A DNA stretch of 64,000 nucleotides from Bryopsis sp. KO-2023 (Eukaryota > Chlorophyta > Ulvophyceae > Bryopsidales > Bryopsidaceae), in assembly GCA_030272585.1 (NCBI GenBank), contig BSYQ01000005.1:2232001-2296000 (forward strand). Direction: 5' to 3'. Below, piece after piece: positions 38,922 through 50,497 of this stretch. The position numbers and the translations under genes are program-made. The notes below the pieces were generated by a model. It ran no database searches. It was not told where the DNA came from and saw nothing but the letters and a program-made list of their open reading frames with translations. The first letter of the stretch is position 1. Every line of letters starts with the position of its first letter.

Positions 38922-40441
38922 ATGGCAAAGCTGATCGTTGCGGTGCTCTTCGCCGCATTGGCCCTCTCAGTCCAAGGTAACCAAACAGTCCGTTGTGGGA
39001 TTTCGAGCGTGGAGGAATAACAGATCTGGACCAAATGGAAGGGCTGCGCATACCTCTGTTCTGCACGTTCTGTGTCGATCGAATTGAAATCGAAGGGGCA
39101 GCATCGTGTTTTCAATTCTCTCCCGCCAACCCAGCGGATCGAGACTTCATCCTAACTTGGCGTGGTGCTGGTTTTGCTTCAAACAGGCAGGAGGGATTTG
39201 TTGCAGGAGGAAGCCGCTGAAACGACCACCACGGTATTCAACGTGAATCCGGATGGCACTCTCGCACCGGCCGAGCCATTGACCAAACCCCGAGAAAAAA
39301 TCACCACGCCGCCAGGAGCCTTGGATTGTGGTGCCGGACTTAGCGAGATTTCCATCGAAGAGATCACACCTCTGCTGTTTCCATGCGTGTTTGGCGTGGT
39401 GCAATCTTGTTGCGATGGATTGATTCCTCTTTTCCAGATCGGTGCAAATGTGAATTCGCCGCTGGAGGGCTGCTTGTGCAATGAGCTGATCTTGACGGCC
39501 ACAGTCAAAGAAGTGGAGAAAGTGGAAGCCACGGAGCTTGTGGGATTCGACAGAACTCGTTTCATGACTGTGTAAGTTGGGCTCCAAGATTCCAAAAGAC
39601 TGCCCGACATGTGATTTCCCGATTCCCTCATTTCTGGAGATGAAATGCTTCACCCCCAAGAATCCAATTCTTCCTGTTGTTTTCTCATTGGAAAAATAAA
39701 TTGCCTTAAAAAATTCTCTCTGTGGCTACAATATCATCAGTTCGACAATAACAGATTTTGAATTTGCAAAATCACCAAAATCATAAGACAATCACCAGAC
39801 AATAATAAGCACTTAATGTTGCAGGGAACTGTCCATAGGCAATCCCTTTCCAGAGCCACCAAAGCTTTTTTTTTGTGTTAATAAAAAATATATTTGAAGT
39901 TTGAAGTTATATTTAAAATATTTGAAGTTTTCAAATTCACTGTTTTCAGGCTTCAGGGTTGTAAAATCAATTTCTTTTTTGGGGAAAAAGAAGCGTCTTG
40001 TCCAAACATCATTCCTGCCTCTCTTGTTGGGGGTGGGGGTGGTGGCGACGACGACGACGATGATGATATTGTGGTGGTCAGAAGGAGGCGCCAACAACCA
40101 CCAGGTCATTACCCAGAAAAATTCTTTGAATTCAGTTGGAGATTCCTCACAGCATCTCTTTATCTTCTTTGCACACACACCTACTTCCAGCAATGATAAT
40201 AAAAGCAGATATCCATGAACATCAGATGAGAAAGTTTTGTGCCTTTGTTGAGAATTTACTCATCCATTTCAATCAGTCCTGGGAAAAAACACAGAAAATA
40301 TCCGAGTGAAAGACATTTCTCGAATTGATGGCTTTGGTGTCATGTCCTTTCGAATTGATCGTGAATTTTGCTTTTGTGCAGGTCTGTTTGGACTTTTCAA
40401 CAGATTTGGTGGCTGAGGCAGCCAAACATTTGGCGACCTAA
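38922..40441 (+). CDS. Small secreted cysteine-rich protein, lipid-transfer-like spacing
   Basis: Exon 1 (38922-38976) encodes a typical signal peptide, MAKLIVAVLFAALALSVQ. Exon 2 begins at 39187 in phase (GRRDLLQEEAAETTTT). The mature part has six cysteines in the order C, C, CC, CxC (DCGAG, LFPCVF, SCCDGL, GCLCNEL). This is the first three quarters of the eight-cysteine pattern of plant non-specific lipid-transfer proteins and related helical secreted proteins. The frame stops at 39573-39575 (TTCATGACTGTGTAA), but that site overlaps a good donor (GTAAGT). A third exon could start at about 40381 (CAG then GTCTGTTTGG), adding VCLDFSTDLVAEAAKHLAT and a stop at about 40441 and a seventh cysteine; the splice phase is not settled. 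If not spliced, the gene ends at 39575. Function is unknown; binding a lipid or surface role is inference. Confidence 0.6.
40035..40068. repeat. Trinucleotide run (GAC/GAT) within intron or 3' region
   Basis: A G-rich stretch (TTGGGGGTGGGGGTGGTGG) passes into tandem GAC then GAT triplets. It lies between the second exon of the small secreted-protein gene and its possible third exon, so it is likely intronic or downstream. Confidence 0.6.
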
Positions 40442-41567
40442 AATGCAGCCACCCAGCTCTGCGTGATAAAAAATCCTGGGCTGTCGTTTGTGTGGAATGG
40501 AGGGTGTTGTCAGAAGATCTTTTTTTTCTTTCTTATTACATAAAATGAATTTCTCGGCACAAATAAAGCATCTGCTAGGACAATAAAGAATGGAGAGGGG
40601 GGGGGAGGACCAGCTTTATTGCAACTCATGGACAGTCGATTGTTTCCCCTGGAAGTTCATGGCAAGTTTTTACAACCATGCAGAAGAACTAAATAGTTAT
40701 TGCTGCTGATTTTTTGTTGGGGGGGTCGTGTTGTGGCAGATGCTATGTATGTAGACCATTGACTGAGTTATTCTCCTAGAATATGCGAGCCACAGAAACT
40801 TCATTCGTCCTATTTTCTATTCTATTTTAAAGTGGAAGATAAAGCTATTTCTGCCCTCCATTGTCCTGCATCCTCGGAAAACAATCATCTCATAATTTCA
40901 GTTTCTCAATTTTATTCCATCTTGTCCTAATCTTTGTGGTGCTAGGACACAAGAAACATTTCTATATATAGAGAATAAGAATACGTTGTACCCACAAAGC
41001 TGGTGTCGTGATTGTCTGACAAGGGCAAGGATAAAACTATTTGAAGGTCACTGTTGTTCACTGTTTTAGGAGTTTCAACGGTGCAACAAATGAAACTTCT
41101 GGCCCCCAGACTGACAACCAATTCCAAAACTTTTAGAAGCATTTTTGTAGGTCTTGCTCGCCCTTTCTGATCTTAGACAACTTTCAGTTGCATCCGCTTC
41201 GAACGCGAAAGAGTAGGGAAATTAACACCGGTCAGTTCCTGGTACCCCACAAAACAACACGAATAGAACAAGCTTGATGTCCCCCGTAAATTCTCATTCT
41301 TTCCCCAAAAAAACAACCCTCGGCAGAAGCCGCAAAAACAATACCACAAGAAAACAACAAAGAAAAACGAAGCTGTCAATCAACCCAGGCTCCTCAACCA
41401 CCATTTTGCATAACACTGGGCATTCGCTGGGAAAATGAAGCATTTTTGCTGCTTCCGAAAAGAAAATGCATCCACTGCTTGTCACTTGAGCCCAATAACA
41501 TTCCCCCACACACATCCCTACAAAAAATTTCCTGACCACATTGGCGACGATCAAGATTGCAGCCAAT
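40442..41567. other. Convergent 3' intergenic region
   Basis: This lies between the small secreted-protein gene (plus) and the transporter gene (minus). Short G runs (about 40598-40606) and T runs are present. The open frames seen are short and uncharacterised. AATAAA motifs on the plus strand near 40561 and 40582 could serve polyadenylation of the upstream gene. Confidence 0.4.
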
Positions 41568-43331
41568 TCAACCCTCGAACTCCAGATACGCTACTGGAAT
41601 AATCCCTGCATCTTCATCCCGTCTGACATACACCCATCCATCCTTTTCGGAGCCAATCACCTCCACCACTTCCCCGATGCCCACTGTCAATTCCCCATCC
41701 AGCTCCCCTTCAAAAGCATACACCACAGTTGCATATGCTATCTTTTCAGGGATCAAATCCTCCTTTTCGACGTCCGCGGCTGGGGGAGGGTCCAGCACAC
41801 CAGATGCAGGAGGAACTATTGGCTGTGAAATCGGCAGCTCTTCTGGAGGGTCCGTACTCTTCATGGGCTTGCTGAAATCGTCCATGAACAGATCGACAGC
41901 CAAAAGCGGTTTTTTCTTCATCTTGATAGGATCTGGCAGTGTGAGTGTAATCAACACGCTCACAACAAGCAACGAGGCTACCACCAGCATGGGATTTGTG
42001 TATGTCTTATGGTCGGAGATCAACGCATTCGTTACCAACACACCCACATACCCTCCCAGCTGACTGATGACACTCAGCCCTGCCAGCCCAACAGCTTTCT
42101 GGCTGGTGGACAAAAACGATGAGGCCAGAGCAACGATTGGCCCCCCGGCTGAAAGGACCCCCACAAGAGCTATGGCCAAGAAAGTAAAAACAGCTGCCCA
42201 GGAGTCAGACAGGGACACGATGACTAATAGATACAATGACACCGCTGTTCCACACAGCAGCCAAGCTGCATGGTGTTTTCGCTCCCGATATCTCATAGAA
42301 GTCGTCGCCACTATGAATGCACCGAAAAAGGCAACCCCATAAGGAATGGCAGCATAAGCCCAGACATCGGTGAACCCAACGCCATATCCCTGTTTGTCCC
42401 CTTCCGACTCGCATGCCATGGACTGCGTTTTGGCAGTTAACGCTCCAGGGGCGGAGTGATTACTAATGATGGCAGGGGCCCAGTGATACAAGAGATCGCT
42501 CGACATCCTGCTTCCGAATTTAACGGCTGCACATGCCCACAAACCACCACACAGCAACACGCCTCGGCATTGCTGAACCAATTTGGCTGGGCCTGCAACA
42601 AAGCCTGGCTTATCCGGGGCGATGGAACCTCTGAGCTCCTTCGTAACCCACCGCGCATCCCTCAAACTCAGGAAATAGCAATCGGACAGACTGCCTGGCA
42701 TTGTGAAAAACAAAACCACTCCGACGATGATCGCACAGCAGCCCTCGGATATCATGACCCATTGCCATCCCTCCAGAGATCCACCCAAATCGTGTATGTA
42801 GCTGGAAAATGGGATTGACAAGAAACTCGCTGAGAAACGCCCCACCTCCACCACAGTGAAGGGCAACACCAGTGAATACTCTGGATAGAACAGAGTGCAG
42901 TAGTACCACAAGCCAGGAACAATCCCAGCTTCCACAGCACCGAGAACGAATCTCGAAACATAGAATCCCACAGCGTTGGTTGCCAAGAAGGATAGCAACG
43001 CCACCAGACCCCAAGTTGCGAGGAGCCCTCCGATGTAGCGTCCAGCATGAACCCTTTCCAGAACCATATTGCTGGGAACTTGGAAAACCAGCAGCCCAAC
43101 CATGAACAGCAAGTTTCCTGCTCTGTACTCTTCGTCATGGAGGCCCAAGGAAGCGCACAAGTCCGATCCCAGCAGGACGACACTGGCTCGGTCCACATAA
43201 ATGAAGAACACCGCCAAGAAGATAAAAGGAATCACATTGAGGTCCACCTTGCCAATGATCTTCTGGCCATCTTTCCGCTCGAGCGTAGGAACCCGTTGTA
43301 GAAGTAAAGAGGTGAGGGGAGCGTCTGCCAT
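41568..43331 (-). CDS. MFS transporter (anion:cation symporter type) with C-terminal SH3 domain
   Basis: One uninterrupted frame of 587 codons runs from ATG at 43331 to the stop at 41568-41570. Residues about 25-460 form a 12-helix MFS permease of the ACS/phthalate-permease type: KIIGKVDLNVIPFIFLAVFF opens helix 1, DRASV follows, and VFQVPSNMVLERV and SRFVLGAVEAG mark helices 2-4. Residues about 461-530 are a polar, Pro-rich linker (PPEELPISQPIVPPASG). Residues 531-587 (41741-41571) form an SH3 domain: VVYAFEGELDGELTV, GIGEVVEV, then DGWVYV, GIIPVAYLEF, matching ALYDYE, ELSF, G-D-x-I, GWW and P-x-x-Y-V. In the usual MFS topology the C-terminus is cytosolic, where SH3 can bind Pro-rich ligands. 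The substrate is likely an organic anion (inference). The lack of introns is unusual for this window. Confidence 0.88.
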   Translation of the reverse strand: MADAPLTSLLLQRVPTLERKDGQKIIGKVDLNVIPFIFLAVFFIYVDRASVVLLGSDLCASLGLHDEEYRAGNLLFMVGLLVFQVPSNMVLERVHAGRYIGGLLATWGLVALLSFLATNAVGFYVSRFVLGAVEAGIVPGLWYYCTLFYPEYSLVLPFTVVEVGRFSASFLSIPFSSYIHDLGGSLEGWQWVMISEGCCAIIVGVVLFFTMPGSLSDCYFLSLRDARWVTKELRGSIAPDKPGFVAGPAKLVQQCRGVLLCGGLWACAAVKFGSRMSSDLLYHWAPAIISNHSAPGALTAKTQSMACESEGDKQGYGVGFTDVWAYAAIPYGVAFFGAFIVATTSMRYRERKHHAAWLLCGTAVSLYLLVIVSLSDSWAAVFTFLAIALVGVLSAGGPIVALASSFLSTSQKAVGLAGLSVISQLGGYVGVLVTNALISDHKTYTNPMLVVASLLVVSVLITLTLPDPIKMKKKPLLAVDLFMDDFSKPMKSTDPPEELPISQPIVPPASGVLDPPPAADVEKEDLIPEKIAYATVVYAFEGELDGELTVGIGEVVEVIGSEKDGWVYVRRDEDAGIIPVAYLEFEG

Positions 43332-43793
43332 CTTTGCGAGAGTGGCACGTTTGCCCGTGGGGGTGGTGGAACGCGTCTTGAAGCCTTGGCATGTGATGCG
43401 CGTTCAATCAGATGGTGTAATTGTCTGGGTTGATGCGAGCTCAATCCAATTCTTGTCTGGCCTGTATCCGCGCGCGTCAAGCGGCTGGGTTCTTCTGTTA
43501 GAAAAACGTATTGAAAGAAGCGGCCCTACCATCAATCTACCAATCAATAGGTCTATATTACAGTGTATTTTTTTTGGAATTCACTGGCCTCAAAGTGGCC
43601 CTGAATCTGGCCATTTCATCTAGTTGTGGCCCTTTTTTAGCCCCAATTTGTTCGAAAAGAATAGAATGTGGCCCCAACTTCAATAAACAGAAATTGCAAG
43701 GCTTGGTGTTTATATAGCATTTTCGTAATGTTTTTGTGGAAACTCGATTGATTTCTTGGATATGGCCCAGGCCTTGCAAACTTTGGGTGAATG

Positions 43794-43911
43794 TGGCCCT
43801 TTTGTGGCCCAAAATCATCTTGTGATAAAACGTTTTGGCCCTTTTGTGGCCCAAAATCATCTTGTAATAAAACGTTTTGGCCCTTTTGTGGCCCCAAAAT
43901 TTGCCATTCTC
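43794..43911. repeat. 42-bp tandem repeat, about 2.8 copies
   Basis: Units start at 43794, 43836 and 43878 with TGGCCCTTTTGTGGCCC, followed by a spacer of AAAATCATCTTGT and TAAAACGTTT type. The first two copies are nearly identical. More degenerate TGGCCC copies continue to the left (about 43600-43680 and 43763). Minus-strand frames through the repeat give a repetitive GPQKGQNVL peptide, which I take as a by-product. Confidence 0.85.
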
Positions 43912-44330
43912 AGACTGTAATACTGAAAATGCGATTTTCGCATTGTTAATGAGGCATATTTTCCCACAAGAGTAGTTCTCTCCTCATGGCTTTTTCGTTT
44001 CGTTTTGTTTATTTGGGTGCTTCTGCTGCGAGATTTCATTCGCTAATTCCAACCAACGAAGCAGAAATAATTGTACAACACAATTACAAATGAACAATCT
44101 CAACTGTCCAATCAAAACATCCAGACAAATACCAATCGTGGAAAATTAGCTAGCTCCAGGACAGGTTCACTCCCACAACCCAGGACCACACGGAAAATTT
44201 GGCAGGAATCCAAACAGATATCACCCCCAACTGGGTTTCTGTTCAGCCATATTTAAAAAAAAAGAAATTGAACATAACAAAAACCGTGATTCTCGGCTCC
44301 CAACAAAAAGACAAAACAAAACGGAGGGGA

Positions 44331-44352
44331 GCACACACACACACACACACAC
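44331..44352. repeat. CA microsatellite
   Basis: About eleven CA/AC units occur in intergenic DNA between the transporter and the ATP/ADP translocase genes. Confidence 0.9.
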
Positions 44353-45132
44353 CACCCATTCATATCATATCATCTCATCTAAGCTCAACCCAACTCACGT
44401 CACAACTACAACCAAAACATCCCAAAAATATCTCCCATATTTTTTCATCGAAAACTGCCCTGCCCCAAAGCAGGGTTTCCTTTCATCGTTCCATTCGTTC
44501 ACCAAAAATGATATCAAATCAAATTCTGCAACTTGGATGAGGTCAGCCGATAGATAATATTGACCCTCATCCTTGCCTACATGCCCTCCACATCGTAACT
44601 CAATAAACCGTGGGAAAAAAGAAAAGATCCAAATGATGATAAAAAGAACCTCACAGCGTTTTTTCCCACCCGAATAACGTAACCTTTGTTCAGGAAGGGG
44701 GGCCACAGAAAAGTGGGTAAAGAGAAAGGGCACCGCCACCCTCTCCTTGTCCCTGCATCCTATAAAATTCACCTTCCTAAATTCATCTTTCATTCTGCCC
44801 AGAACTAACATTCGAAATTGTCCGAACAATGAGATTGCATCAAATATGTAGCGTTGTACGATAATCCATTTTTTTCCTCTTTTTTTTCCTTTTTTTGAAA
44901 TTTTTTAAAAAAGCAACCGTTATCTCTCTCCATTTCTTATCCCAGTCATCCAATATCACTAAAAACATACGGCTTTTTTTCTTCTTCTTCTTTTTTCTGC
45001 CTTTTCATCGTCATCCTTTTTTGATTTTATAATTCTTCTCTCTTTTTTAATGTATCAATCTAGTGCTATGATAATAATTTTTTTTGTTTCCCCCTCTCTT
45101 TTCTTTTTTTTTTACCGTTGCTTTTTTTCTCT

Positions 45133-48100
45133 TCACGACGTCTTCTTGGTGGCTGGATCCTCTTCAGAGGCTTGCCCAAGGGCTCCATTCCCACCAGTCG
45201 AAGCTCCGTTGGCCCCGTCAGCTTTCCCGTCGACTGGCACACCAACACCCTCCTCTCCCTTCTTATCGTCCACAGGCACCCACACACCCTCTGCGAATCC
45301 TTCCTCCGTCGCCTTCGTCTTGAAGTGGTACCTGCATAACACACAATCATCAGTATTTTCTCTTTAAAAAAAATAAAAAATAATAAAAAATAAAAATAAT
45401 CTTCTCTTTTTAGCTGAATGCCATCCAGTTGAATCAATCAATCAATCAATCCAAATATTGAATGACAAACATCCCATCGGTTAATGGAAAATCATGTTCA
45501 GCACTCGGCACTCTTTTCTTTTTTTTAAACAGAATGATTCGCAATGATGGAGGTCTGGGGACATAACATACTTCTTGGCTGCTGTCTTCTTGGCAGCAAG
45601 CTCGGCCTTTGCGGCTGCGAGCTTGGCCCTCATCTCCTCCTTCTGCAGTTCAGTGAACTGCCCATCCAAGGAGCGGGCTGCCACGATCCAGCATATGCAA
45701 ATCGCCAACAGGATTATTCCCAGGTAGGGAACCGATGCCGACAGTGAGCCCAACGAGATGATCAACATCTGCAGAGAAAATTTCACACATTTCGTCAGCC
45801 AACATACACTGCATAGTCCAAACCTCAACAACGTGGCACCTGAACATCCAGAGCTGAAGCTGATACGCCCCACAAACACGTGAAACCAATCCCAATTAGT
45901 GAACGATTTTTTGTTTCCTTCTAATTTATTATTTTACCTGTTGAACGAGCGCCCCTCCAGATTTTCCAAGGGGGTTGCAGATCACATCAATGGCAGCCTT
46001 TCCTTTCGTTCGCACTTCGTCGTCCAAAGGAATGTATGCAGTTTCTTTGCAAGGGTCGAAAAGTGAGTATTTTGCTGATTTCGAGAAAATGTTTTGTGCA
46101 GCTCCAACCAGCACCGCCAGGTACAATGGGGTCATCCCAATGTTGGTCAAGAGAGGCTCCAAGGGACCTCCAAACAAGATCAACCCAAAGAAAGCCACAC
46201 CTGTAGCAAAACCACATCAATCATCATGGAAATCCCTTTTTGAAATAACGCCAGCAGACGTGTCTGACAGGATAAGCAACAGCGGAAGCAAGACAAGACA
46301 TTTAAGGTCTGGGTTAGAGGAGAGGATCCAGCATCAGGCTGTGCACCAATGGAAAACTTACCAGTGACTAACAGCATGACTGGGGTGATCAAGGCAGCCA
46401 CTCCCCATCCAAAGTGCTGGAAGATGTATCTTGACGCAAGCATCATGATCAAAGTCACAGTTCCTGTGGCGGAGGAGAAATCTCCCATGAAGGCACTGTA
46501 GTCATTAGGGTTGGGAAACTGAGCTTTGATCTTGCTCTTCCACGTCACCTCCACCAAATTGATGCTCACACCATAAGCAATCACCTGTTCAGCAGATTCG
46601 CACGTCAATATCCGAGTCTCCCATTGAATTCAAACCAGTGTTAACTGTCAGCTCTTTCAAAAGACTTTTTGGCTGACACAAATTCAGAATCTGACTGCAA
46701 GTGTTGGGGTGTAACAACGCCAGTAACAGCACCCATCACAAGTCAAAATCAATTCCAAAGGAACTCGGAATCGTTCTTATGGCCCTGCACTTTCCGATTA
46801 CCCTTTCTTGTTGTCCCTCCTTTTTATGATAACACCTGATTCGACTCTGGGTCGTCTCCTCTTTGCAGTATTTATCGACAGAGAAATGCAAGCAACCAAA
46901 GCAGTCGATCAACCCCTTACTTCTGATTCATTGGCGTACCAGGGTTGCGAGATCTCTAATGTACCGCGATTTGATCAAGAACTTGAAGCTGTCCCCAACG
47001 GACATCTTCTCCTTCTTCTTCTTCTTTGGGGCCCTCTTCTCGACCAGAGGAACCACAACTCGGTTCATCCAAAAGAATGTTCCGGCGATAATCAGACCCC
47101 CCACGACAACCATGGACATCAGTCCCTTCAGTGAATGTCCCCATCCATCCACACCAGGAGGCAAAGTTGCACGAACCTGAAGCATCCGACACAGGTTGCT
47201 CCGGTCAATAACCTTTCCAAAGAACTTTCATACTTTACTTTGATCCTGAAAAAAACCTCTTCCATTGCCACCTGACTCTGGCTAATATTCCTCTATCCAG
47301 AAGGCCCAAAGCCAACCAGCTCGAGATTGCCTTAGTTGTGATTTAACAACAGTCACACAGCTTGATGCACCAAGTTGCTACTGAGAATCGGCTGTACAAA
47401 GGCATCCTTTCCTGAACTCCTAAACTTACGTTTTCATCTTACTGATTAACTACTCACAAAATCAGAATGTAGAGAACTCTAAACTTATGGTTCCTGGATT
47501 AAGGTGACACAAAGAAAATACCAATATCCGATTCCAAACGACCAATGCCCCATGAAAACTCTGTTTCAAGCTGCCTTTCAGCTCTCAACAAAAGGTACAA
47601 TGTGCTGCAACAGACTGAAAAAAAAAATCCTAAAGAAATCAAACCCCTTCTTTTTCTTCCGCAGGGTCTTTTGGAAACACTGATAGCTTATAGATGGACA
47701 CACACACGACTCCCAAGTTGATCAGTCAGCGGAGCAACGCACCTGCGAGAAGTACTTGACTGCCCTTCCAGAAAAGATGAGCGCAACGTTGGCTCCCAAA
47801 CCAAACAAAGGATAAAACCTTGTTGCTTCATCCACTGTCGTGATCTGTGGAAAAACAGCTACAAACTCAGAAAACCCTTTGGTTCAAAACAAAACAAAGT
47901 CATCCCACAACATCAAAGGGATATGTGCACTTATCCATGCTTCGTTCCAATGAGGAAATTCTGTGTAAAGTACCAATCATGCACCTGATTAGAGAATCCC
48001 CAGAAAAGCACAGACACCACAACGGAGCCCCACAGCTCTGCCATGACATAAAACAAGCAGAAAGTCCAGTTCCTAAGAATAGCAATGGGACCCGCAAATC

Positions 48101-49531
48101 GAGGACCAGCTGACTCCAAGAGCTTCTCGGCAAACACTGCATGGACAATGGAAAACCAACTGTCGTCAGCGATGAATTCCTTTTCGGCAGTTCATAGTTC
48201 CCTCAACTTGTCAGATAAATCTGCCTTATTCTCAGAACACTTGCATTGAAACATTCTCTTATTTCTGTCACATATTCTTCAACTGCCAGTGAACAAAAAA
48301 CTCCGAAACTGGAAATGGTACCCATGGTCCAGAAAAAGGAGAGAAAATGTAACACAGTGCAAGGAAAAGAAATTTGTCGATCTACTGTTTAAAAAACTGT
48401 GGGTTTAGACAGATTCGCATGAGTTTTGTACGTTCACTACCCCGATCACTACCCCGATTTCTTACATGTTGGGTGAAGTGTTTCCCTCAATGGATACAAA
48501 ACGAAGGCAAAAGCACCGAAGAACGCAATGAAGGGAAAGATGCACGTGTAGAAAAGTTGCTCATTGTTCAAAACATTCGACAGCTGCAAACACACCCCAC
48601 AAAATCAAACATCATATTAAAAAATGCCAACGACAAGGAAAGGAAGTGTCTCGAAAGCATACCGATTTTTGATTGTATGCGCCACATTCTGTAAATACTG
48701 TGAAAAAAAGATGGAACGGAGGTTTATCTTTCAACAAGGCAACACAATGCTTTTATCAACAGAAATGCCCACCTTAGCATACAAAACGGTGAATGCGATT
48801 GCGAGCGGCAGGTTGACCCAAGTTTTCAAGAAAGGAATGATTTCAGCTCCGCTGCCCGGAGCCGTCACCACAAGCACATCCTTCGTGTCTCGCAAAATGG
48901 TATAATTGAACAAAATGCAAAACATCATAAAACCCAAGGGAAGGATTTTCTTCCACGTAATCGATTCGATTCCCAGAAACTTCTTCGGCTCGTCCGGCAG
49001 GGTGCTTGCAGAGTCTGCTGCTGCCTGTTAATATGAAATGGAGAAGAGGATGAGAAGGAGGAGGGGGGGGGGGGGCAGAGAATCAATGGATCTCTCAAAA
49101 AGAGATGCCCTTTCCTTCGACAGTTTTATTTGTGAACTGGAAAGGGAAGGGCAACTCTTTTCCTTGCACAGTTCATTAATAAAACACCTTGTTTTATTGA
49201 CAGCAGTGGAGCCGGACCATCAGATACTGCAAGACTTTCAGCTGCTAAAGAAAGATATTTCCACCTCCATAGAAAATATGCAAGATGAGCGAATTGAGAG
49301 AGAAAGCAGCAGCTGCTACTGCTTGTGTCTGACCTTTGCTGTCCGAACATTCCTCTGAGGCAGTTGAGGGCCATGTCCATTCAATCTGGCTGAGCGAAAC
49401 CCGAAGCTAGCTGCTGGGATACCTGGTTGGGTTGCCTTCGTGGCGACATTCCTCCTTGCCAAGGAAGGTCCGTGTCTGTTCACTGACCTAGACAGCGGTG
49501 CAGGGCCCACAACTTGTGCCACAGGCTTCAT
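45133..49531 (-). CDS. ATP/ADP translocase (NTT/TLC family), probably plastid envelope
   Basis: Ten exons join in phase: 49531-49334, 49024-48773, 48583-48466, 48136-47985, 47845-47743, 47176-46940, 46584-46362, 46200-45938, 45768-45572 and 45331-45133 (stop TGA). Exon 1 encodes 66 residues rich in Arg, Ser, Ala and Pro with almost no acids (MKPVAQVVGPAPLSRSVNRH), as in a plastid transit peptide. The carrier has family hallmarks: FNYTILRDTKDVLVVTAPGS, YPLRETLHPT, RNWTFCLFYVMAELWGSVV, LFWGFSNQ, RFYPLFGLGANVALIFSGR, YIRDLATL, NLVEVTWKSKIK and KSAKYSLFDPCKEMAY-like (read as CKETAY). It should exchange ATP for ADP across the inner envelope. After the last helix comes a Lys/Ala-rich helix then an acidic, Gly-rich tail. 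Intracellular bacteria carry the same family, but the introns and leader make this nuclear. Confidence 0.93.
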
Positions 49532-50497
49532 CTACAATCCAACCCAAGAGGCCAAGCCTGAATCAACTGAAGTACATATGAAAAGAGAGATGCATGTCAG
49601 GGAAGTTGCTTGCTAAAGGACCGTTCCCAGGTGGGACGATGACGTAAATCTGGGCATCCTTAACGTTGACCAGATGAGGGCTGTTGAGGATAAAATTGTG
49701 AAGAAAAGGCGCCCACACGTGGCGGCGCTTTAAAGCGTGTCCACGGGGATAATATTTCCTCGTTGAACACTCTCGAAGCCCTGCCTCGCAGGGCGTCGCC
49801 CAAACCACCACTGGTAGCCAGCAATCGCTAAATCTATGACCACAGACGCTGGTACGGCCCAAACGAGGTCTCCTGTTTCTCAAACTGCCTCACAAGGGTT
49901 CCTTCGCTGGATGGTATGAGGATTCAGATGCACGAATCCGTTTTTCGGCCTGCACTCACCGTTCGTTGGTTGCGAATGCCACCACAATATCGCGACGTGG
50001 CGCAGACGGGACCAGAAGCGACCCGTCGTGAGGCAAAGCCATTTCGGCCCAAGCGCTGGAAAGGGGCGCCGCCCATGCTGTTCATTTTTAGGAGCATGGC
50101 GGTATCGCAGAGGAGAGTTGCAACCCTCGAGCGCTGGTGGCGCTTCAAGACGTCAAACGTAAGGGGGAAGCGTTGGGACCAAGATAGCGGATCAAGATCA
50201 CAGAGAGAAAATAAGCAAACGCATCCCTGCAGAGCGCCACAGTCAGTTCCCTCTGGACTCCAGGATCGGATCTTTTGTGAGATTCGACGATTTTTCTTGC
50301 TGCGATTCCCCAGTACATAATTTTCCATGCCGAAATTGTGCTTGGGAATAATTTCTTTCCATTTGTGGATTTTGGTCCCGAAAATGTCACTTCTGACGTC
50401 ATCTTTGAGCAGATCGAAAATCTTTTGGGTGGGTTGCTGGCATCTTTGGGGGTTTCGGTACAAGGCCTCAGGTCTCTGAGTGGAGTGAACTCCCGAA
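49532..50497. promoter_or_regulatory. Divergent intergenic region, promoters of NTT and SMP-C2 genes
   Basis: About 970 bp separate the start codons of the minus-strand translocase and the plus-strand SMP-C2 gene. The stretch is richer in G and C than the flanks. Open frames of 100-215 codons occur on both strands (for example 49916-50320 plus and 50568-49924 minus) with no recognisable domain. I treat the region as promoter DNA. No TATA-like box can be assigned. Confidence 0.4.

Larger units (their letters stand above)
43332..45132. other. Intergenic: transporter promoter side and ATP/ADP translocase 3' flank
   Basis: The transporter promoter should lie at the left end. A 42-bp tandem repeat occurs about 460 bp upstream of its ATG (annotated separately), then a CA microsatellite at 44331-44352. 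The right part, next to the translocase stop codon (45133), is T-rich on the plus strand (several T runs 44880-45120). No gene is supported. Confidence 0.45.

Noticed and set aside
43558-43897. Minus-strand frames giving a repetitive GPQKGQNVL peptide
   Set aside because: The peptide repeat is a direct result of the 42-bp DNA tandem repeat. The frames are short and lack a start context.
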